DNA of 64,000 bases from Massariosphaeria phaeospora (GCA_011032825.1 JAADJZ010000013.1:372001-436000), one strand, 5' to 3'. Shown: positions 31,314-42,345, counted from the first letter of the stretch. The notes: generated from the letters alone by a model not told the origin. A program made the numbers and translations.

Positions 31314-31814
31314 CTATTGCTTACCCCAAACCTCCCACCCCTTGAACCCCACCAACACAATCACCAGCACCAACAAAATTTCTAGAGCCAGAGTAGCCCG
31401 CTTCGATCCCTCGTCCAACGCCTCATGAATCTTCTTTGTCCGATCCTGGATCTTCACCATCCGATGTGCGTGCCCAAACCACTCGACTTCCAGCCGTGCA
31501 ACCCGCTGATTCAGCGTGCCGTGAGGGTCCTTGTCGCCGTCGCCGACTTGCTCGGAAAGGAAGTCGAGTTGGTTTGAGATCGAGTCGAGCTGGCTTTTCA
31601 GTAAGCTGGGTTGGTGGCGCGGAATTGTTGCTGTTGTGCGGGATGCAGATGCCGATGCGGAGGAGGATGGGACGGGGGCTTTTCCTTGGACGCGAATGCT
31701 TGGAGACGGGGTTGCGAATACGGGGTCTGCACGTGCTTGTGTTAGTTTGTTTGTGAGCACGTATAAATATTGGTTTGGAATAGCGGTGGAACGAACCTTG
31801 TGCTTGCGCGACAT
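31314..31814 (-). CDS. Tail-anchored coiled-coil protein, start uncertain
   Basis: The secure part is a Ser/Ala-rich linker, a predicted coiled coil (LLKSQLDSISNQLDFLSEQV and LNQRVARLEVEWFGHA) and a C-terminal membrane span (LALEILLVLVIVLVGF), a tail-anchored layout. The listed coordinates use ATG 31814 and give 166 residues. The first 30 of these may instead be an intron: GTTCGT at 31799 to GTGCAG at 31726, with ACTAAC inside. Splicing it would join an upstream exon encoding TPHPKAVNSKVTGAARFLNVAQAQ-D. That exon looks like real protein but has no ATG in frame (only GTG at 31896), so its start may lie in another exon. The function is unknown; membrane-tethering roles are possible. Confidence 0.55.
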   Translation of the reverse strand: MSRKHKVRSTAIPNQYLYVLTNKLTQARADPVFATPSPSIRVQGKAPVPSSSASASASRTTATIPRHQPSLLKSQLDSISNQLDFLSEQVGDGDKDPHGTLNQRVARLEVEWFGHAHRMVKIQDRTKKIHEALDEGSKRATLALEILLVLVIVLVGFKGWEVWGKQ

Positions 31815-33162
31815 TCAGGAACCTTGCAGCACCTGTCACCTTCGAGTTCACCGCTTTTGGATGAGGAGTGCCATCTCGACGAAGAGGAGTAGACACGGTG
31901 GTGCACTGTGTTCTGGGATGTAATACGAGATCAAAGACAAGGTTCAGAGCGGGAGTGGAAAAACGGGCTTTCGGCTCGAGTTTTATGGCGGGTAATGGGT
32001 CAAAGAGCTCGATTTGCAGAGTCTAAGACCAGGTCCGGGGTGTTGAAAGAACATTTGGATGCAAACGGATGTGTGGTTACACGAGGCTATACCACCGCAT
32101 TTCCAGGAGGTGTACTGAAGAACAAAGGATGAATCCATTTTCCTAGTAATCTAAGTAAAGATTATTCGACTTGGGTTGAGTGTGCGATTGGCGCTTCTTT
32201 GCCGTTGGATAGGTACGGTCTCAATCGTGGAAAAGTCGTCGCTTGCAAGAATGGCCTGACGGCCGCTGTCACAGAGAAGTTTTCGCAGAGCTCAAACCTT
32301 GAGCGAGGGAGAGGTACGCGTTTCCAGGAATCATGCGACAGATGCGCCAGTGAACGATGAGGTTGTTGGTAGGTGGGTGGACCGAGGTCTACCGGAACGG
32401 GCACGGACCGACCGAGCCGTTGACGCCTATCTGAGGTCGTCGCGGTCAAAACCACCAACATCTACTTCCGTCCTGCGGCAAAAAGAATGGGAGAGCTCTA
32501 ACTTCACTGCCTACATACACCACTGTTGGCGCCGTTGGGTCCTACGCATTTCTGCACCTCGCGAGTCACGGAGGTCTCGTCCCGACAAGTGTCGAACCAT
32601 CCCATCCTTTCGGCTACTACCTATCTCGCTCCTCCCGCCTGTTGACCGTGCACATTTCGTTGGAAAAGAATCGATATGAACCATTACCCCTGGCATAGTT
32701 CGTCGCTGATGCGCATTGCGTATCTAAGTAAGCCTCCCCTACGGAGTACGTATACAATACATGGTATACCAGATACAGCAGGGCTTTGTAACAATAGAGG
32801 TGGACTATCTACTTATTGCTAAACACCCTAGGCTGTCAAGGGGATCGCCTGAAGTCTTCTTTATTCGCAATGGGTTCTGCCAAGGGGGGCATAATGCAGC
32901 TGCTGCAACCCCATTAGCACATGTCTTAGTCCTGCGCGTCAACCAGTCAACGCCTAGGTTGTGCCGGGGGCTGAAACCACATCCTGGGTATGTCATCAAT
33001 CATTTAACGATGGGGTCCAAGTCGGGGACCTACGAATTTTATACTTTGGTTCTGGACCGGACGCTGCTGCTTCAGCTTCAGCAACAATCGATATAATGGG
33101 TTAAGCGTACCACCTGGCACCACTTCTCCTCGACTTTCTCAACATATTCCCCAGTCTGCAAA
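31815..33162. other. Intergenic region with a MITE
   Basis: It contains MITE copy C (32725-32892) and the promoter of the following membrane-protein gene. Other open frames have no support. Confidence 0.5.
32725..32892. mobile_element. MITE copy C
   Basis: From the left it shows TATACAATACATGGTATACCAGATACAG, then AGGGCTTTGTAACAATAGAGG, CTTATTGCTAAACACCCTAGGCTGTCAAG and GGATCGCCTGAAG, closing at CTGCCAAGGGGGGCAT. It is co-linear with copies A and D. Its left arm is shortened or replaced, so the hairpin is incomplete. Confidence 0.65.
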
Positions 33163-35338
33163 ATGGGCTCTGAAGCGGTTCCAGCCGCCATCCAGGACAA
33201 CGCGGCATACATCGGCCTCTGGACGAACTGGTCGCAGGGCCAGGTGCTCGGCGCGACCATCACGCTCACCCAACGAAACGGAGGGTTCCTGATCGCTTTC
33301 CTCGCTCTCTTCGTCACACTCACAGGAACTTGCTTTTGGATGATCGTCGCCTTTTCCACACACCAAATCTTGTCGCGAGAAACTGCACAAGATGCCATCT
33401 ACCATCAGCGGCAAGCAATTCTCCGAAATGCAGAGACTAGTGCTCTCGGATGCTGGAAGCTCGTGTGCATGCTTTGGACCTGGCGGCGTCATGACAAGTC
33501 AAGACTTATCAAGCGACTCAGTGCCCCATTGCTCATGAGTTTTCTCGTGCTGCTCGGCTTCACCATTGCCGGTATCTTCTCTTCAAGAGTGGCGACAGAT
33601 CGGGGAGGAGAAGTTCTAGTCGCCAGTTCTGCGTGTGGCACATTCAGCAATGAAGGCGCTGTTGCAGAAGAGATCGGCATCATTAATGCGTACTTGGTGC
33701 AGCGGGTGCAGTCAAGTTCAAATTACGCGCTCATGTGCTATAAGAACAACAGTGCAACGCAGAATTGCCGTACTTTTGTGCGCCCCAGTCTCCAGGCGCG
33801 CACCACAAGGGACGTCTCGTGTCCGTTCCCTGCTGGAGAAGGAATATGTCGCAATGCGTCTGACGCAGTTCGCCTCGACTCCGGACTCCTCAACAGCCAC
33901 TTCGATCTTGGTATCAACGCTCATCCTGAACACCGGTTTCTATACAGAAGCGTGAAAGAATGCGCACCAATACGCAATGAGGGATACACTATACTTAACT
34001 CGTCCACATCCCCGGCTTCTGTCAAATTTCAGTACGGGCCTTCGTATACTCACGGAGACTCGACATTTACGTATGCTGCAGAAAGCCCTGGAGACCCCAA
34101 TACCAGTTACGGGAAGGGTTCGTCGTATCGGATGGGCGACTATAGTCTCGGGTAAGCTGATATCCCCATGAAAGCCGACAGTACTGATCACAGCCTACAG
34201 TTTCACTAGTTACATTGCACCATCTGTCCAGGATACAGTAGAATACCAGAACGGATGGTCACCGATTCCGGAACTGCTCGTACCAGACGGAGATGTCAGC
34301 ATGTTCTTTCTAGCCGCCAACGATGTACGGTTTTTCGAGCCAGTCGAGGATGCGTGGTTCTCAGCTCGCACGGTAGCAGAAGATAGCGAGGTCTCGAATT
34401 CAAAAGGTTCGCATCAGTACTATATGCGGGATGATCCAGCTAGGGTCGTGGCATGTATGGAGAAATACCAGTTCTGCAACCCCCTTCTCGCGGCGAATTC
34501 GAGCTGCACTCCACTTGGTGGCATTCGGCAAGCTCTAGAAGCAGCATCTGGACTGTTCAAAGACGAGTCTGACAGGAAACGCTTTTTATGGTCAGTGTCT
34601 GCGATAGTGTCGATGGCCAGCGGCTTCGCAGAAATTGGAGGGTATCTAGGCTCGGCAGCTCTCCAGGCGCGAAGCATGTTAGCTATTGGACTTCAGTCGC
34701 GTCTGCCGAACAACCAGTGGGAGTTGGAGTTGGAAAATTGGTTTCAACTCACACTAGCTGACGTGCAAAGAGCCATCCTCGAGCAGGCCACTGGACCTTC
34801 AGCTGCGTTCATACGGCCATTGTACATTCCCCCAAACTCCACGGAAGCAAGAAGCGTGTGTGGCAATCAGAAGATCAGAAGCGACTCGTACACTTCGTTC
34901 AACCTTCTCGGGCTTGTCCTCGTCTTCACGCTCGGCGTTCTCATAATGGTGGCCTCGCTGGTCCTCCCCGCCATAGTGGCACACATTCAGCGCCGAAGAA
35001 ATCCCTACCGACGACTTGAATGGATCGTCAATGACACGCTGCAGCTACAGCGGCTGGCACACGAAGCTGTGGGTGCCGGAACATGGACGGGCGCTTGCGA
35101 TGACTACCCGACTACTGTTCGAGGGGAAGTGCTCGCCGAGCTTGACTGGACGGATCCAGAGCATCCACGGTTGAAAGCGTCGGCTCGTAGGGAATACGGA
35201 ATGGCGGTGCTGGCCACTCTACCTGCGCGTTCGTTTACTTTGGGGGCTGAGTCTCAGAACGGGTCGCTGGGCACCTCGAAGTCGCCCATCTGGCGGGTCT
35301 GGACGAGGGCATCCACATGGAAGTCGGATATTTTATGA
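33163..35338 (+). CDS. Large multi-pass membrane protein of unknown function
   Basis: Exons 33163-34151 and 34201-35338 flank a 49-bp phase-2 intron and give 708 residues. Two N-terminal membrane spans (GFLIAFLALFVTLTGTCFWMIVAF and LLMSFLVLLGFTIAGIF) are followed by an extracellular-type region of about 450 residues with many NxS/T sites and paired cysteines. A last span (FNLLGLVLVFTLGVLIMVASLVLP) leads to a cytosolic tail with Pro/Glu/Asp sequence. This layout is common in ascomycete proteins that have no experimental function. Homologues are often labelled only by size or wrongly as P450s. The start at 33163 lies just before GSEAVPAAIQD. No enzymatic motif is visible. Confidence 0.75.
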
Positions 35339-35837
35339 GGGACCATGCCGGTGGTGCCGGTGCGCTTTCGTGGTCACTGATACCATTTGGCGATGGGCTG
35401 GGTGGTGGTGTCGGCGTGGGTGACGGGGGGTTTCGGACGGGTTTTACCGCCACGTCAATGGCGCTTCTTTGCGAACATGTCTGGGACGACCAAGTGACGG
35501 CTGGGCTTCTGGTGTTGATGCGCGAAGTTGGAACCCCTGGCGGCGGCGGCTGAAGACAGGTCATCGCCAAGGCGATCGCCAGCTTGGCATGGAAAATTCG
35601 GGCTTGCCTACCAGGTTTCATCGCGTGACGTCTTCCATCGTCAACCGTCGAAATCAAAGATCAATCTGCGCGGCTCTTGGCTGCGACGACAAGCAACGCC
35701 CAGTTGACGTCAGGCTGGTTCGCTGGCCCCCAGGTCCGCTTCCCGTCTGCTCCTTACATGGCGCTCTCCCCGTCACTCGTTCCCCCTCCCCACCCGACTT
35801 GCGGCCCTCGGTCGCTCAACACTGTCGAAGCAATAAG
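35339..35837. other. Intergenic region, promoter side of the transporter gene
   Basis: G+C-rich, with open frames that reflect composition only. No TATA element stands out. Confidence 0.5.
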
Positions 35838-37129
35838 ATGGAGCCCAAGAAAACCCTCAGACGGCTCAAGCATGGGCCCGACCGCCGCAAGATCCCCCTG
35901 TCGCGCCGCCTCAACCATTTCACGTGGTCCTGGTTCGAGTGCACCATGTCGACGGGCGCCATGGCGACGCTCATCGGCCAGCAGCCGAACTCGTTCACCG
36001 GCCTGAAAACCATTGGCAAGATCTACTTCATCCTCGACATCCTGCTCTTCCTCGCCTTCTGCGGCTGCATCGGCTTCCGCTTCGCGCGCAACTACCGGGC
36101 CATCAACCGCAGTCTGCACCATCCCCACGAAAGCTTCTACTTCGGCGCCTTCTGGGTGAGCATCGCCCTCATCTTGTACGGCACGCAGCAATACGGCGTC
36201 CCGGCCTGCGGACCGTGGCTTGTGAAGGCGCTCGAGGTCTGCTTCTGGATGTATGCAGGCTGCGTGCTGCTCGTTGCCGTGTTCCAGTACCATGTCATTT
36301 TCGACCGCGAGAAGCTGCCCGTTGTCGACGCGGTGCCAGCCTGGATCATGCCCGTGTACCCGTTCATTGTACTTGGGCCGCTCGCCGCTGTTCTCGAGTA
36401 CAGCCAGCCAAAAGAAGCGGCCTTGCCGATTATTCTCGGTGGTCTGTGTTTCCAGGGTCTCGGCTGGATGATTGCGTTGATCATGTACACAATCTACGTG
36501 ACAAGGCTGGTGAACAGCGATTTCCCGGAGCCAAGCAAGAAGCCGGGCATGTATGTCGCAGTGGGACCCTCTGGTACGATCCTCCACTCTTGCCCGATTT
36601 TCTGTCACCAATCTGACCAATGCTAGCATACACGGCTGCCACATTCGTTGCGCTCGGGATGCAAGCTCCAAAAGTCCTTCCCGAACACTTCCTCGGCACC
36701 ACGTCCATCATCACCGGCGAAGTCTGGAAAGCCATCGGCGTGCCCATTGGCATCTTCATTTGGTTGCTTGCCTTCTGGTTCTGCGCCCTCTCCACCGTCA
36801 GTATCCTTACGACCGCCAAACACATGCACTTCACGCTCGACTGGTGGTCCTTTATCTTCCCGAACGCTGGCCTGACCATTGCGCTCATTCAAATCGGCAC
36901 TGCGCTAGACAGCGACGGGATCAAGGCCGTTACGTCGGCCATGACCATTATTCTAGTTGTGCTGTGGTTCTTTGTGGCGTTTGAGAATGTGAAGGGGGTT
37001 TGGAGGGGCGATTTGTTGTGGCCGGGCATGGACGAGGATTTGGAGGATGTCGAAGGAGTCGGACATGATGAGGAGTCCGAGGAAGAGGAGAGGGTGGAGC
37101 AGGAGCAGCAGAGGAATGGGCATGTGTAA
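35838..37129 (+). CDS. C4-dicarboxylate/malate transporter of the Mae1-TDT (SLAC1-like) family
   Basis: Exons 35838-36573 and 36627-37129 (53-bp phase-1 intron) encode 412 residues. The start NHFTWSWFECTMSTGAMATL is the hallmark of tellurite-resistance/dicarboxylate transporters. About ten hydrophobic segments follow, for example IYFILDILLFLAFCGCIGF, IMPVYPFIVLGPLAAVL and AMTIILVVLWFFVAF. The C-terminus is acidic (EDLEDVEGVGHDEESEEEE) and probably cytosolic. Family members export or import malate or act as sulfite or anion pumps at the plasma membrane. Malate transport is the usual annotation, but the substrate cannot be fixed from sequence. ATG 35838 starts MEPKKTLRRLKHG, giving a basic cytosolic N-terminus. 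Confidence 0.88.
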
Positions 37130-37552
37130 TAATGTGTTGCCGGTTTTCGCAATTTGCATAGAAAAGCGCGCATTAGAATGGGGTACATTTTGCATCGAAT
37201 ATAGTCTATAATGAAGAATAATACAGCTTAACACAGCGCGTTGTACATGCGTTGCGCATCAGGATATGTGTGGGACAATGTCGCTACTGTCGGCCACAGG
37301 TTATGTTGAATAGCTTTAGATGCGAGTCGAGTACATAAATATACGTGCAGAGGAAAATTATCAGCGATGGCAGGACACAATCTGGTTCAGTAGAAGCGAC
37401 CTTTGAACGTTCGCCATATGTAATTATGGTGTATTGTTACAGGTTTTGTACAACGTAACAGGTCCGGTGTATGGAGGACACATTCGTGGCCAACCAATCC
37501 CATCTCTCAAGCAGTCTTCTCGGCCTTGTGCAATGCAACCCAGAACGCTCGA
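37130..37552. other. Intergenic region between convergent genes
   Basis: A+T-rich 3' region shared by the transporter and the next minus-strand gene. No gene is visible. Confidence 0.5.
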
Positions 37553-38365
37553 TTACCGTCCAGGAGTCACTTGGCGTACGCCGTCCTTTATCGACGAGGC
37601 CGCCTTGTCAGCAGCGCCCTTAGAAAGACCGAGATGCTTTCCAAGCGCGTCCTAGACACAAATTAGCCTGGCTCCAATCACCAAAGGCCCACCGCCCTGT
37701 CATAATTCGTTTCTGAGGCGCAGCTAGGTAGGTAGGCCTACTCTATCACCTCTACAAGCCCTACACAACAATACCTAGTATGCTAGATACAGTAGGGCTT
37801 TGTAGAGACAAGAGTAGACAACCTACCTATTGCTAAAAACTCCTAGGCTGTCAAGAGGATCGCCTGAACCCCACTGTATATCGGCAACGAATTCAGCCAG
37901 GGATGTGGGCCTGCGCCTGCTTACCTGTTCGCCGCCATCGCCCTTCATAGCTAGGTACTTGACCCTCTGCTGGCCGTCATGGCCCAGGCCAAACCAGCCA
38001 TTGTACCCTGTAGCCTTGTCCTTTGCGTTCTGGATGCCCTGCACTGCCGTCTGCACCGGATCCGGGCCTCCGAAGCCAGACCACGAGCCGCGCGTGGTGA
38101 AGTGGCCGCCGTACCGGTCCTGCTCGGCACCGTTGCCCCGGGCATCGAGCGCCCTCTTGGTGGCGTCCTTGGCCTCGTGTCCCATGCTGGACGCTTTCCT
38201 GGCAGCGTGCTCCGTGGCTTCGCCGAGGCCTCCGTTGCTGCTGCTGCCGAAGCTGAAATGGGAACCGAGGCGGTCTTGCTCAGCGCCGGAGCCGAGTTTC
38301 GGAGCCACGTCGCTCGGCTTCGGCAGGGAGGCGTCGTTACCGACGTCGTTTCTGAACCAGTTCAT
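37553..38365 (-). CDS. Small hydrophilic protein with repeated GAEQDR motif; its intron hosts a MITE
   Basis: Exon 1 is 38365-37925 and exon 2 is 37651-37553, giving 179 residues. Exon 1 starts MNWFRNDVGND and contains two related motifs, GAEQDRLGSHFSF and GAEQDRYGGHFTT. It is very polar with Ala/Lys/Glu helices (EHAARKASSMGHEAKDATKRA), resembling LEA-like stress proteins. Exon 2 encodes DALGKHLGLSKGAADKAASS and ends in VTPGR. The 273-bp intron has donor GTAAGC and acceptor TGTCTAG, and it contains MITE copy D. Without splicing the frame runs into the MITE and ends in a false tail (GSGDPLDSLG). Upstream ORF codons before MNWF are not needed. No membrane segment or signal peptide is seen. Confidence 0.7.
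37685..37912. mobile_element. MITE copy D inside an intron (best-preserved copy)
   Basis: The element has 27-bp imperfect terminal inverted repeats: AGGCCCACCGCCCTGTCATA at the left end (37685 on) and AACGAATTCAGCCAGGGATG running to GTGGGCCT at the right (37886-37912). An internal hairpin is formed by TCTACAAGCCCTAC and GTAGGGCTTTGTAGA around CTAGTATGCTAG. Removing it leaves a 45-bp intron, normal for this genome. It encodes nothing. I could not identify a target-site duplication. Confidence 0.78.
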
Positions 38366-38786
38366 GGTGGCGGAGGTGTGGGTGGTGGTGAGGAAGTGAG
38401 GTGGTTGAGCGTGAGGATGAGGGGGAATGTCGGGTGGTGTGGTGATGGTGGCAGACGAGAAGCTGATTGCAAGAAGCTGGGCTTGCGGTGCTTTCATGAT
38501 GTCACGGCCAATGACATCATCCCGCCGCAGGCCGTGTTGGGCCCTCCGCCACTCAGCGACCGCCGAAGGTGTAACGTTCACCAGGTACCACCTCACAACT
38601 CAACCAGACTTTCACTTTCATCGTTTAACGCTCATCGCTCATCGTTCAACGCTCATCGCTCATCGTTCAACGCTCATCGCTCATCGTTCAACGCTCATCG
38701 CTCATCGTTCAACGCTCATCACTCATCACTTATTATGAACCCTCGTCGAAAACTATAGCGAAAACTATCGTGTCAAGCATGCGCGC
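38366..38786. other. Intergenic region with a tandem repeat
   Basis: It is the promoter side of the MNWF gene and the 3' side of the regulator gene. Its main feature is the 21-bp tandem array at 38621-38731. Confidence 0.6.
38621..38731. repeat. 21-bp tandem repeat, about five copies
   Basis: The unit TCGTTCAACGCTCATCGCTCA recurs with a period of 21 bp from 38621, 38642, 38663, 38684 and 38705. Half-units (CGCTCAT) also repeat within each unit. The copies are nearly identical, so the array is recent or homogenised. It has no spacers and is not a CRISPR array. Confidence 0.88.
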
Positions 38787-40500
38787 CTACACCAAACTAG
38801 GTACAATCCGACAGCAACTAATCATCCTAGTCAGCTTGTTCCAATAATCCATCTCGCTCTCCGCAAGATCATCCTGCGCCCAAATGGCCTGCAGCAGTAC
38901 CTTGACATGAGTAAACGACCGTGACGAAGCCCTGGTCTCCGTTCTAGCTATAAGATCAAGAATCACCGCGCGTTGCGCATCTGCCCTCGCTTCGCAACCC
39001 AGGACAAAGATAGGGAAGTGCCGCTCACAGGAGCTTAGCTGAGAGAACAGGGTGAAAGCTCTGTCGATATGCTGCTGTGTTCTGGTGCTTTGATTCAGCA
39101 AGTTCTCAGTCACCCGGTCAAGATAGATGAGCGTGGCTAGCTGGTAAAGTTCCATGCCCGTTGCAGTCTCCCTGTCCTTGTGTCTAAGCTCTATGCTCCT
39201 GATTCTCCAGTCAAGAACTCTTAGAAATCCTATGTAGTCATCAAGCTCTTGCTCTAACATCGCAGCGTGTGGGTGCACTACTACCGTGTTGCAGACTTCG
39301 GAGAGTAGTCTCAAAATGATCATGCTGGCCTGATCCGCCTCAGAAACGCGCTTGTGTGGCAAGAACCAAGGCCCGCCTGGTAGAACTTTCGGAGAGACTT
39401 CTGTGGGTCCTGTGAGCATTCGACACGCAGTTCCTTCGAGTGGCGTGACGCCTCCGCGCCAATGTCGGAGCGTAAAGTGGGCCAGTACGTCGTGATAATA
39501 AACCCAGTCCATCAAGAGGGATACATCCATATCCCGGTTGGATTCCGGCAGGGAATTGAAGAGCTCTTTGACGCCCGCGATGTACCACGTCCATTGACTG
39601 GAGGTGCAGGACGCCTGGTAGACCTAAGGGGTTATCAATCAGCAGATTAATCGAAGTCGCAGCGAGATTTGGCATTGACCTCGAAGGACAACAACAACAT
39701 GCCCGCGGCAATGTGTTGGATGATTTCCGCTTCACCCATGGTGCTCCTGGACGCAACAGCCAAAGCTTTCAGCCCGGATATCTTCTGATTAAAAGCCTGT
39801 GGACATACTCCATAGCAATGCAGTGACGATAAGGCGAGCAGGGACCGAAGCACGGCTGTAGCTGACTCCGTGTTACTAGCTAGGGCCGCACGCAGGAGAA
39901 CATTGCCCAGGCGCGCAGGGTCGTGGCCAAAAGTCGTCAGGGACTGTGAAGCGACACATTGAACTTGCATTCGTTAGCGGATTACTAGACGCTCAGCAGC
40001 TCAACATACAGTACTGCAACAGGTGCTCGTCCCCAACCTCAAACGTGGAGGGATCCCAGGGCAAAGGTATGTGAAGAATAGGCAGTATGAACGCTAACGA
40101 TGTGTGTGTTAGTTGTTTGGCTGCCTAATCTGATCGAACGGCGCACCAATATCACCGTTGCATGATGCCTTTGTCATACTGTAGTACATCTCTACGTTCC
40201 AGGAGAACATGTGGACGAGGCGGGCATTGGAGAAAGCGCGAGCTTCACTTTTCTGCACCGGTGATTTGCCTACGACAGCACGCCTAGTGTCGCCTTGGCT
40301 GGGCCATGATAGTCGAAGTCCGTACCCTCTACACTTCCTCTTCGTTCGGGCGCACTGCAGGCAGGTCGGGGTGGTGCGGTCACAGAGGACTCGACGATCT
40401 GTCATTTCAAAAGTCAGATGCACGGAGTTGGGCAGGTGCATGCGATACACCAACCTCGACATGTTCCACAGCTTCTCTTTGCAAGTTCGGGCTTCGTCAT
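38787..40500 (-). CDS. Zn2Cys6 fungal transcription factor
   Basis: Five exons, 40500-40455, 40398-40147, 40093-40010, 39963-39680 and 39623-38787, give 500 residues with consistent phases. The zinc cluster is completed only by the first splice: CGTCRD joins RRVLCDRTTPTCLQCARTKRKC, six cysteines with normal spacing. The rest matches the fungal Zn2Cys6 regulator body: FILPILHIPLPWDPSTFEVGDEHLLQY, then a helical region with LLLSFEVYQASC and SSQWTWYIAGVKELF. This is the layout of many pathway regulators. It sits at the left edge of a group of SDR, methyltransferase, P450 and UbiA genes, so it is a candidate local regulator. That link is inference. Confidence 0.85.
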
Positions 40501-41300
40501 CTTTGTGTCCGTTTATTGACGTTCTCCGGGAGGTCTCCTGGTGTGCAGCGTCACGTGTCTGCGGGGAGTTGCCGATGTCCCAAGATTGCTTGGAGAGCGC
40601 AGGAGTTATATACATGCACGGGCGATTGCTAAGCACCAGTTTGGCAACTATGCGCGTCGGTGAATGGTGGCGCTTGGTGGGATCCTCCCTGTATGGGGTT
40701 CTCTTGGTGAGCTTTCTGTGACTCCATGGTGCGAGGTGGGGCTCTTACAGAAACGGGATCTCCGGAACTAAGAAGATAGACCTGCCTGCCTCCAAAACAA
40801 TTATGCTAACGCAGCGATATAGCTCTACAAAACTACAATACAGTATTCTACAAGACTCGTATTCTATCGTTCTCAGCCTTAGTTCTGGAGACCGTGTTTC
40901 CTTGAGAGGTGGGGCAGCCTGGTTCAGCGGCCAGCCGCATGCGCGTCGGCGTCGGGGAAATATTCAGGGTAAGTTTGAGCGGCGCTATTGTCAAGTAGGC
41001 CTAGCGCATTCTCCCGTCATCTGTCCGTGGTCCGTTTGGGCCATCACGATGCCATCAACCTCTGACATCCGTCGACAACATTCGCTACACTGCCAGTTCA
41101 AACAATCACTAGCCTAAACAGCTTTCGCCCACGCTAGTGTCCAAGGGCTGATTGCATGTGTCCTGTGCCTTTGTATTTCTCAGCAGTACTGGGGCCAAGA
41201 CACGATGTGTAGGCGTATATAAGGGTCGTCGGTTTTGCACGAAATGAACCAAAGTACATCCCTTTCCGACATATCCAACCTCATTTGATATTCACTCGCA
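40501..41300. other. Divergent promoter region between the regulator and the SDR
   Basis: No gene is supported. The right side holds a clear TATA box (41216-41222). Confidence 0.55.
41216..41222 (+). promoter_or_regulatory. TATA box of the SDR gene
   Basis: TATATAA followed by GGG lies 79 bp before ATG 41301, with a C/T-rich leader after it. This is a good fungal TATA position. Confidence 0.6.
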
Positions 41301-42345
41301 ATGCCTACGTACGTCATCACCGGAGTCTCGAAAGGACTGGGTGTAAGTCAACACCCGATTCTCAGCAGTTGATCTGAGCTCACATATCCATCAGTGGGAA
41401 TTTCTCAATCAACTGTCCAGCGACTCGAGCAACACCGTCATTGGACTTGTCCGAAACAAGCCGGCAACCGAGAAAAGGGTCGCAGAAGAGCTCAGTGGGC
41501 GGACCAACATCACCATTCTACATGGCGATCTGGTCGACTATAGCTCTCTGGAGGTGAGATCTCACATTGCCTAGCTATCCAAGTAAAGCACTAAGTCCAT
41601 CCGGTTAGAAAGCCGCTGCTGACACTGCTGCTATCACCGGCGGAAGCATCGACTATCTTATCGCGAATGCAGCTCAGGTTACGGAGTACGATGCATACCG
41701 TTCTATCGATTCTCTGTAGGTCTAACCATTCTCCACTAAACTCGTAGCGCCGTACGGCTGACTGCTCCCGACTTCAGGGCAACGGATCCCGGGGAACTTA
41801 CCAAGCAATTCCGTTCCCAAATGGAGACTAACGTCCTTGCAAACATCTACCTATATCATTTATTTATGCCACTGATCCTCGAAGGCAAGATCAAGAAGGT
41901 GGTATTCATCTCAAGTGGAATGGGAGATTTGGAACTCACCCGGAACTTCAACATTGACGTGACTCCGGTGTACAGCACGACCAAGGCAGCAATGAACATG
42001 ATCAATGCCAAGTTCAGCGCCCGGTACAAAAAAGAGGGTGTGCTTTTCTTAAGCATATGCCCGGGTATGGTGGATGTGGGCAAGTTCAGCGAAGGCAAGT
42101 CAACCCTTTTGGAGCATGGCTCTGAATGCCCAACTAATGGACGCTACTCAGTGACTGCAGAGCAAGGGGCTCGCTTGGGTGAGACGGTAGGAAAATTCAA
42201 GATGTACGCGCCAGACTGGCAGGGACCGGATACTCCACCAAGTTCTGTCAAAGCGGTGTTGTCAGTTGTGAACCAATGCAGCCTTGAGAACGGAGACAGC
42301 GGCGCCTTTCTCTCGCATTATGGTGACAAGCAATGGCTCAAGTAA
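41301..42345 (+). CDS. Short-chain dehydrogenase/reductase
   Basis: Five exons, 41301-41342, 41395-41553, 41609-41715, 41778-42094 and 42152-42345, give 272 residues. The start MPTYVITGVSKGLG holds the TGxxxGxG cofactor motif. HGDLVDY follows strand 4, IANAA is the NAG-like motif, SSG holds the catalytic Ser and VYSTTKAAMN the YxxxK pair. The end KQWLK is short. The last intron (42095-42151) has a GC-AG border (GCAAGT...ACTAATGG...CTCAG). Its length is a multiple of three and it has no stop, so unspliced reading adds 19 residues after KFSEG. Splicing gives the more normal GKFSEVTAEQGARLG. The cofactor is likely NAD(P); the substrate is unknown. It is a candidate tailoring enzyme of the nearby cluster. 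Confidence 0.82.

Noticed and set aside
35754..36671. 305-codon minus-strand frame opposite the transporter
   Set aside because: It is the antisense shadow of the G+C-rich transporter exon, with no motif of its own.
37823..37924. Reading the C-terminus GSGDPLDSLGVFSNR as part of the MNWF protein
   Set aside because: This stretch is MITE sequence inside an intron. The same peptide reads from the MITE at 32805-32870, and a proper final exon exists at 37553-37651.
38621..38731. Regular repeat resembling a CRISPR array
   Set aside because: Units are head to tail without spacers, and the genome is clearly eukaryotic.
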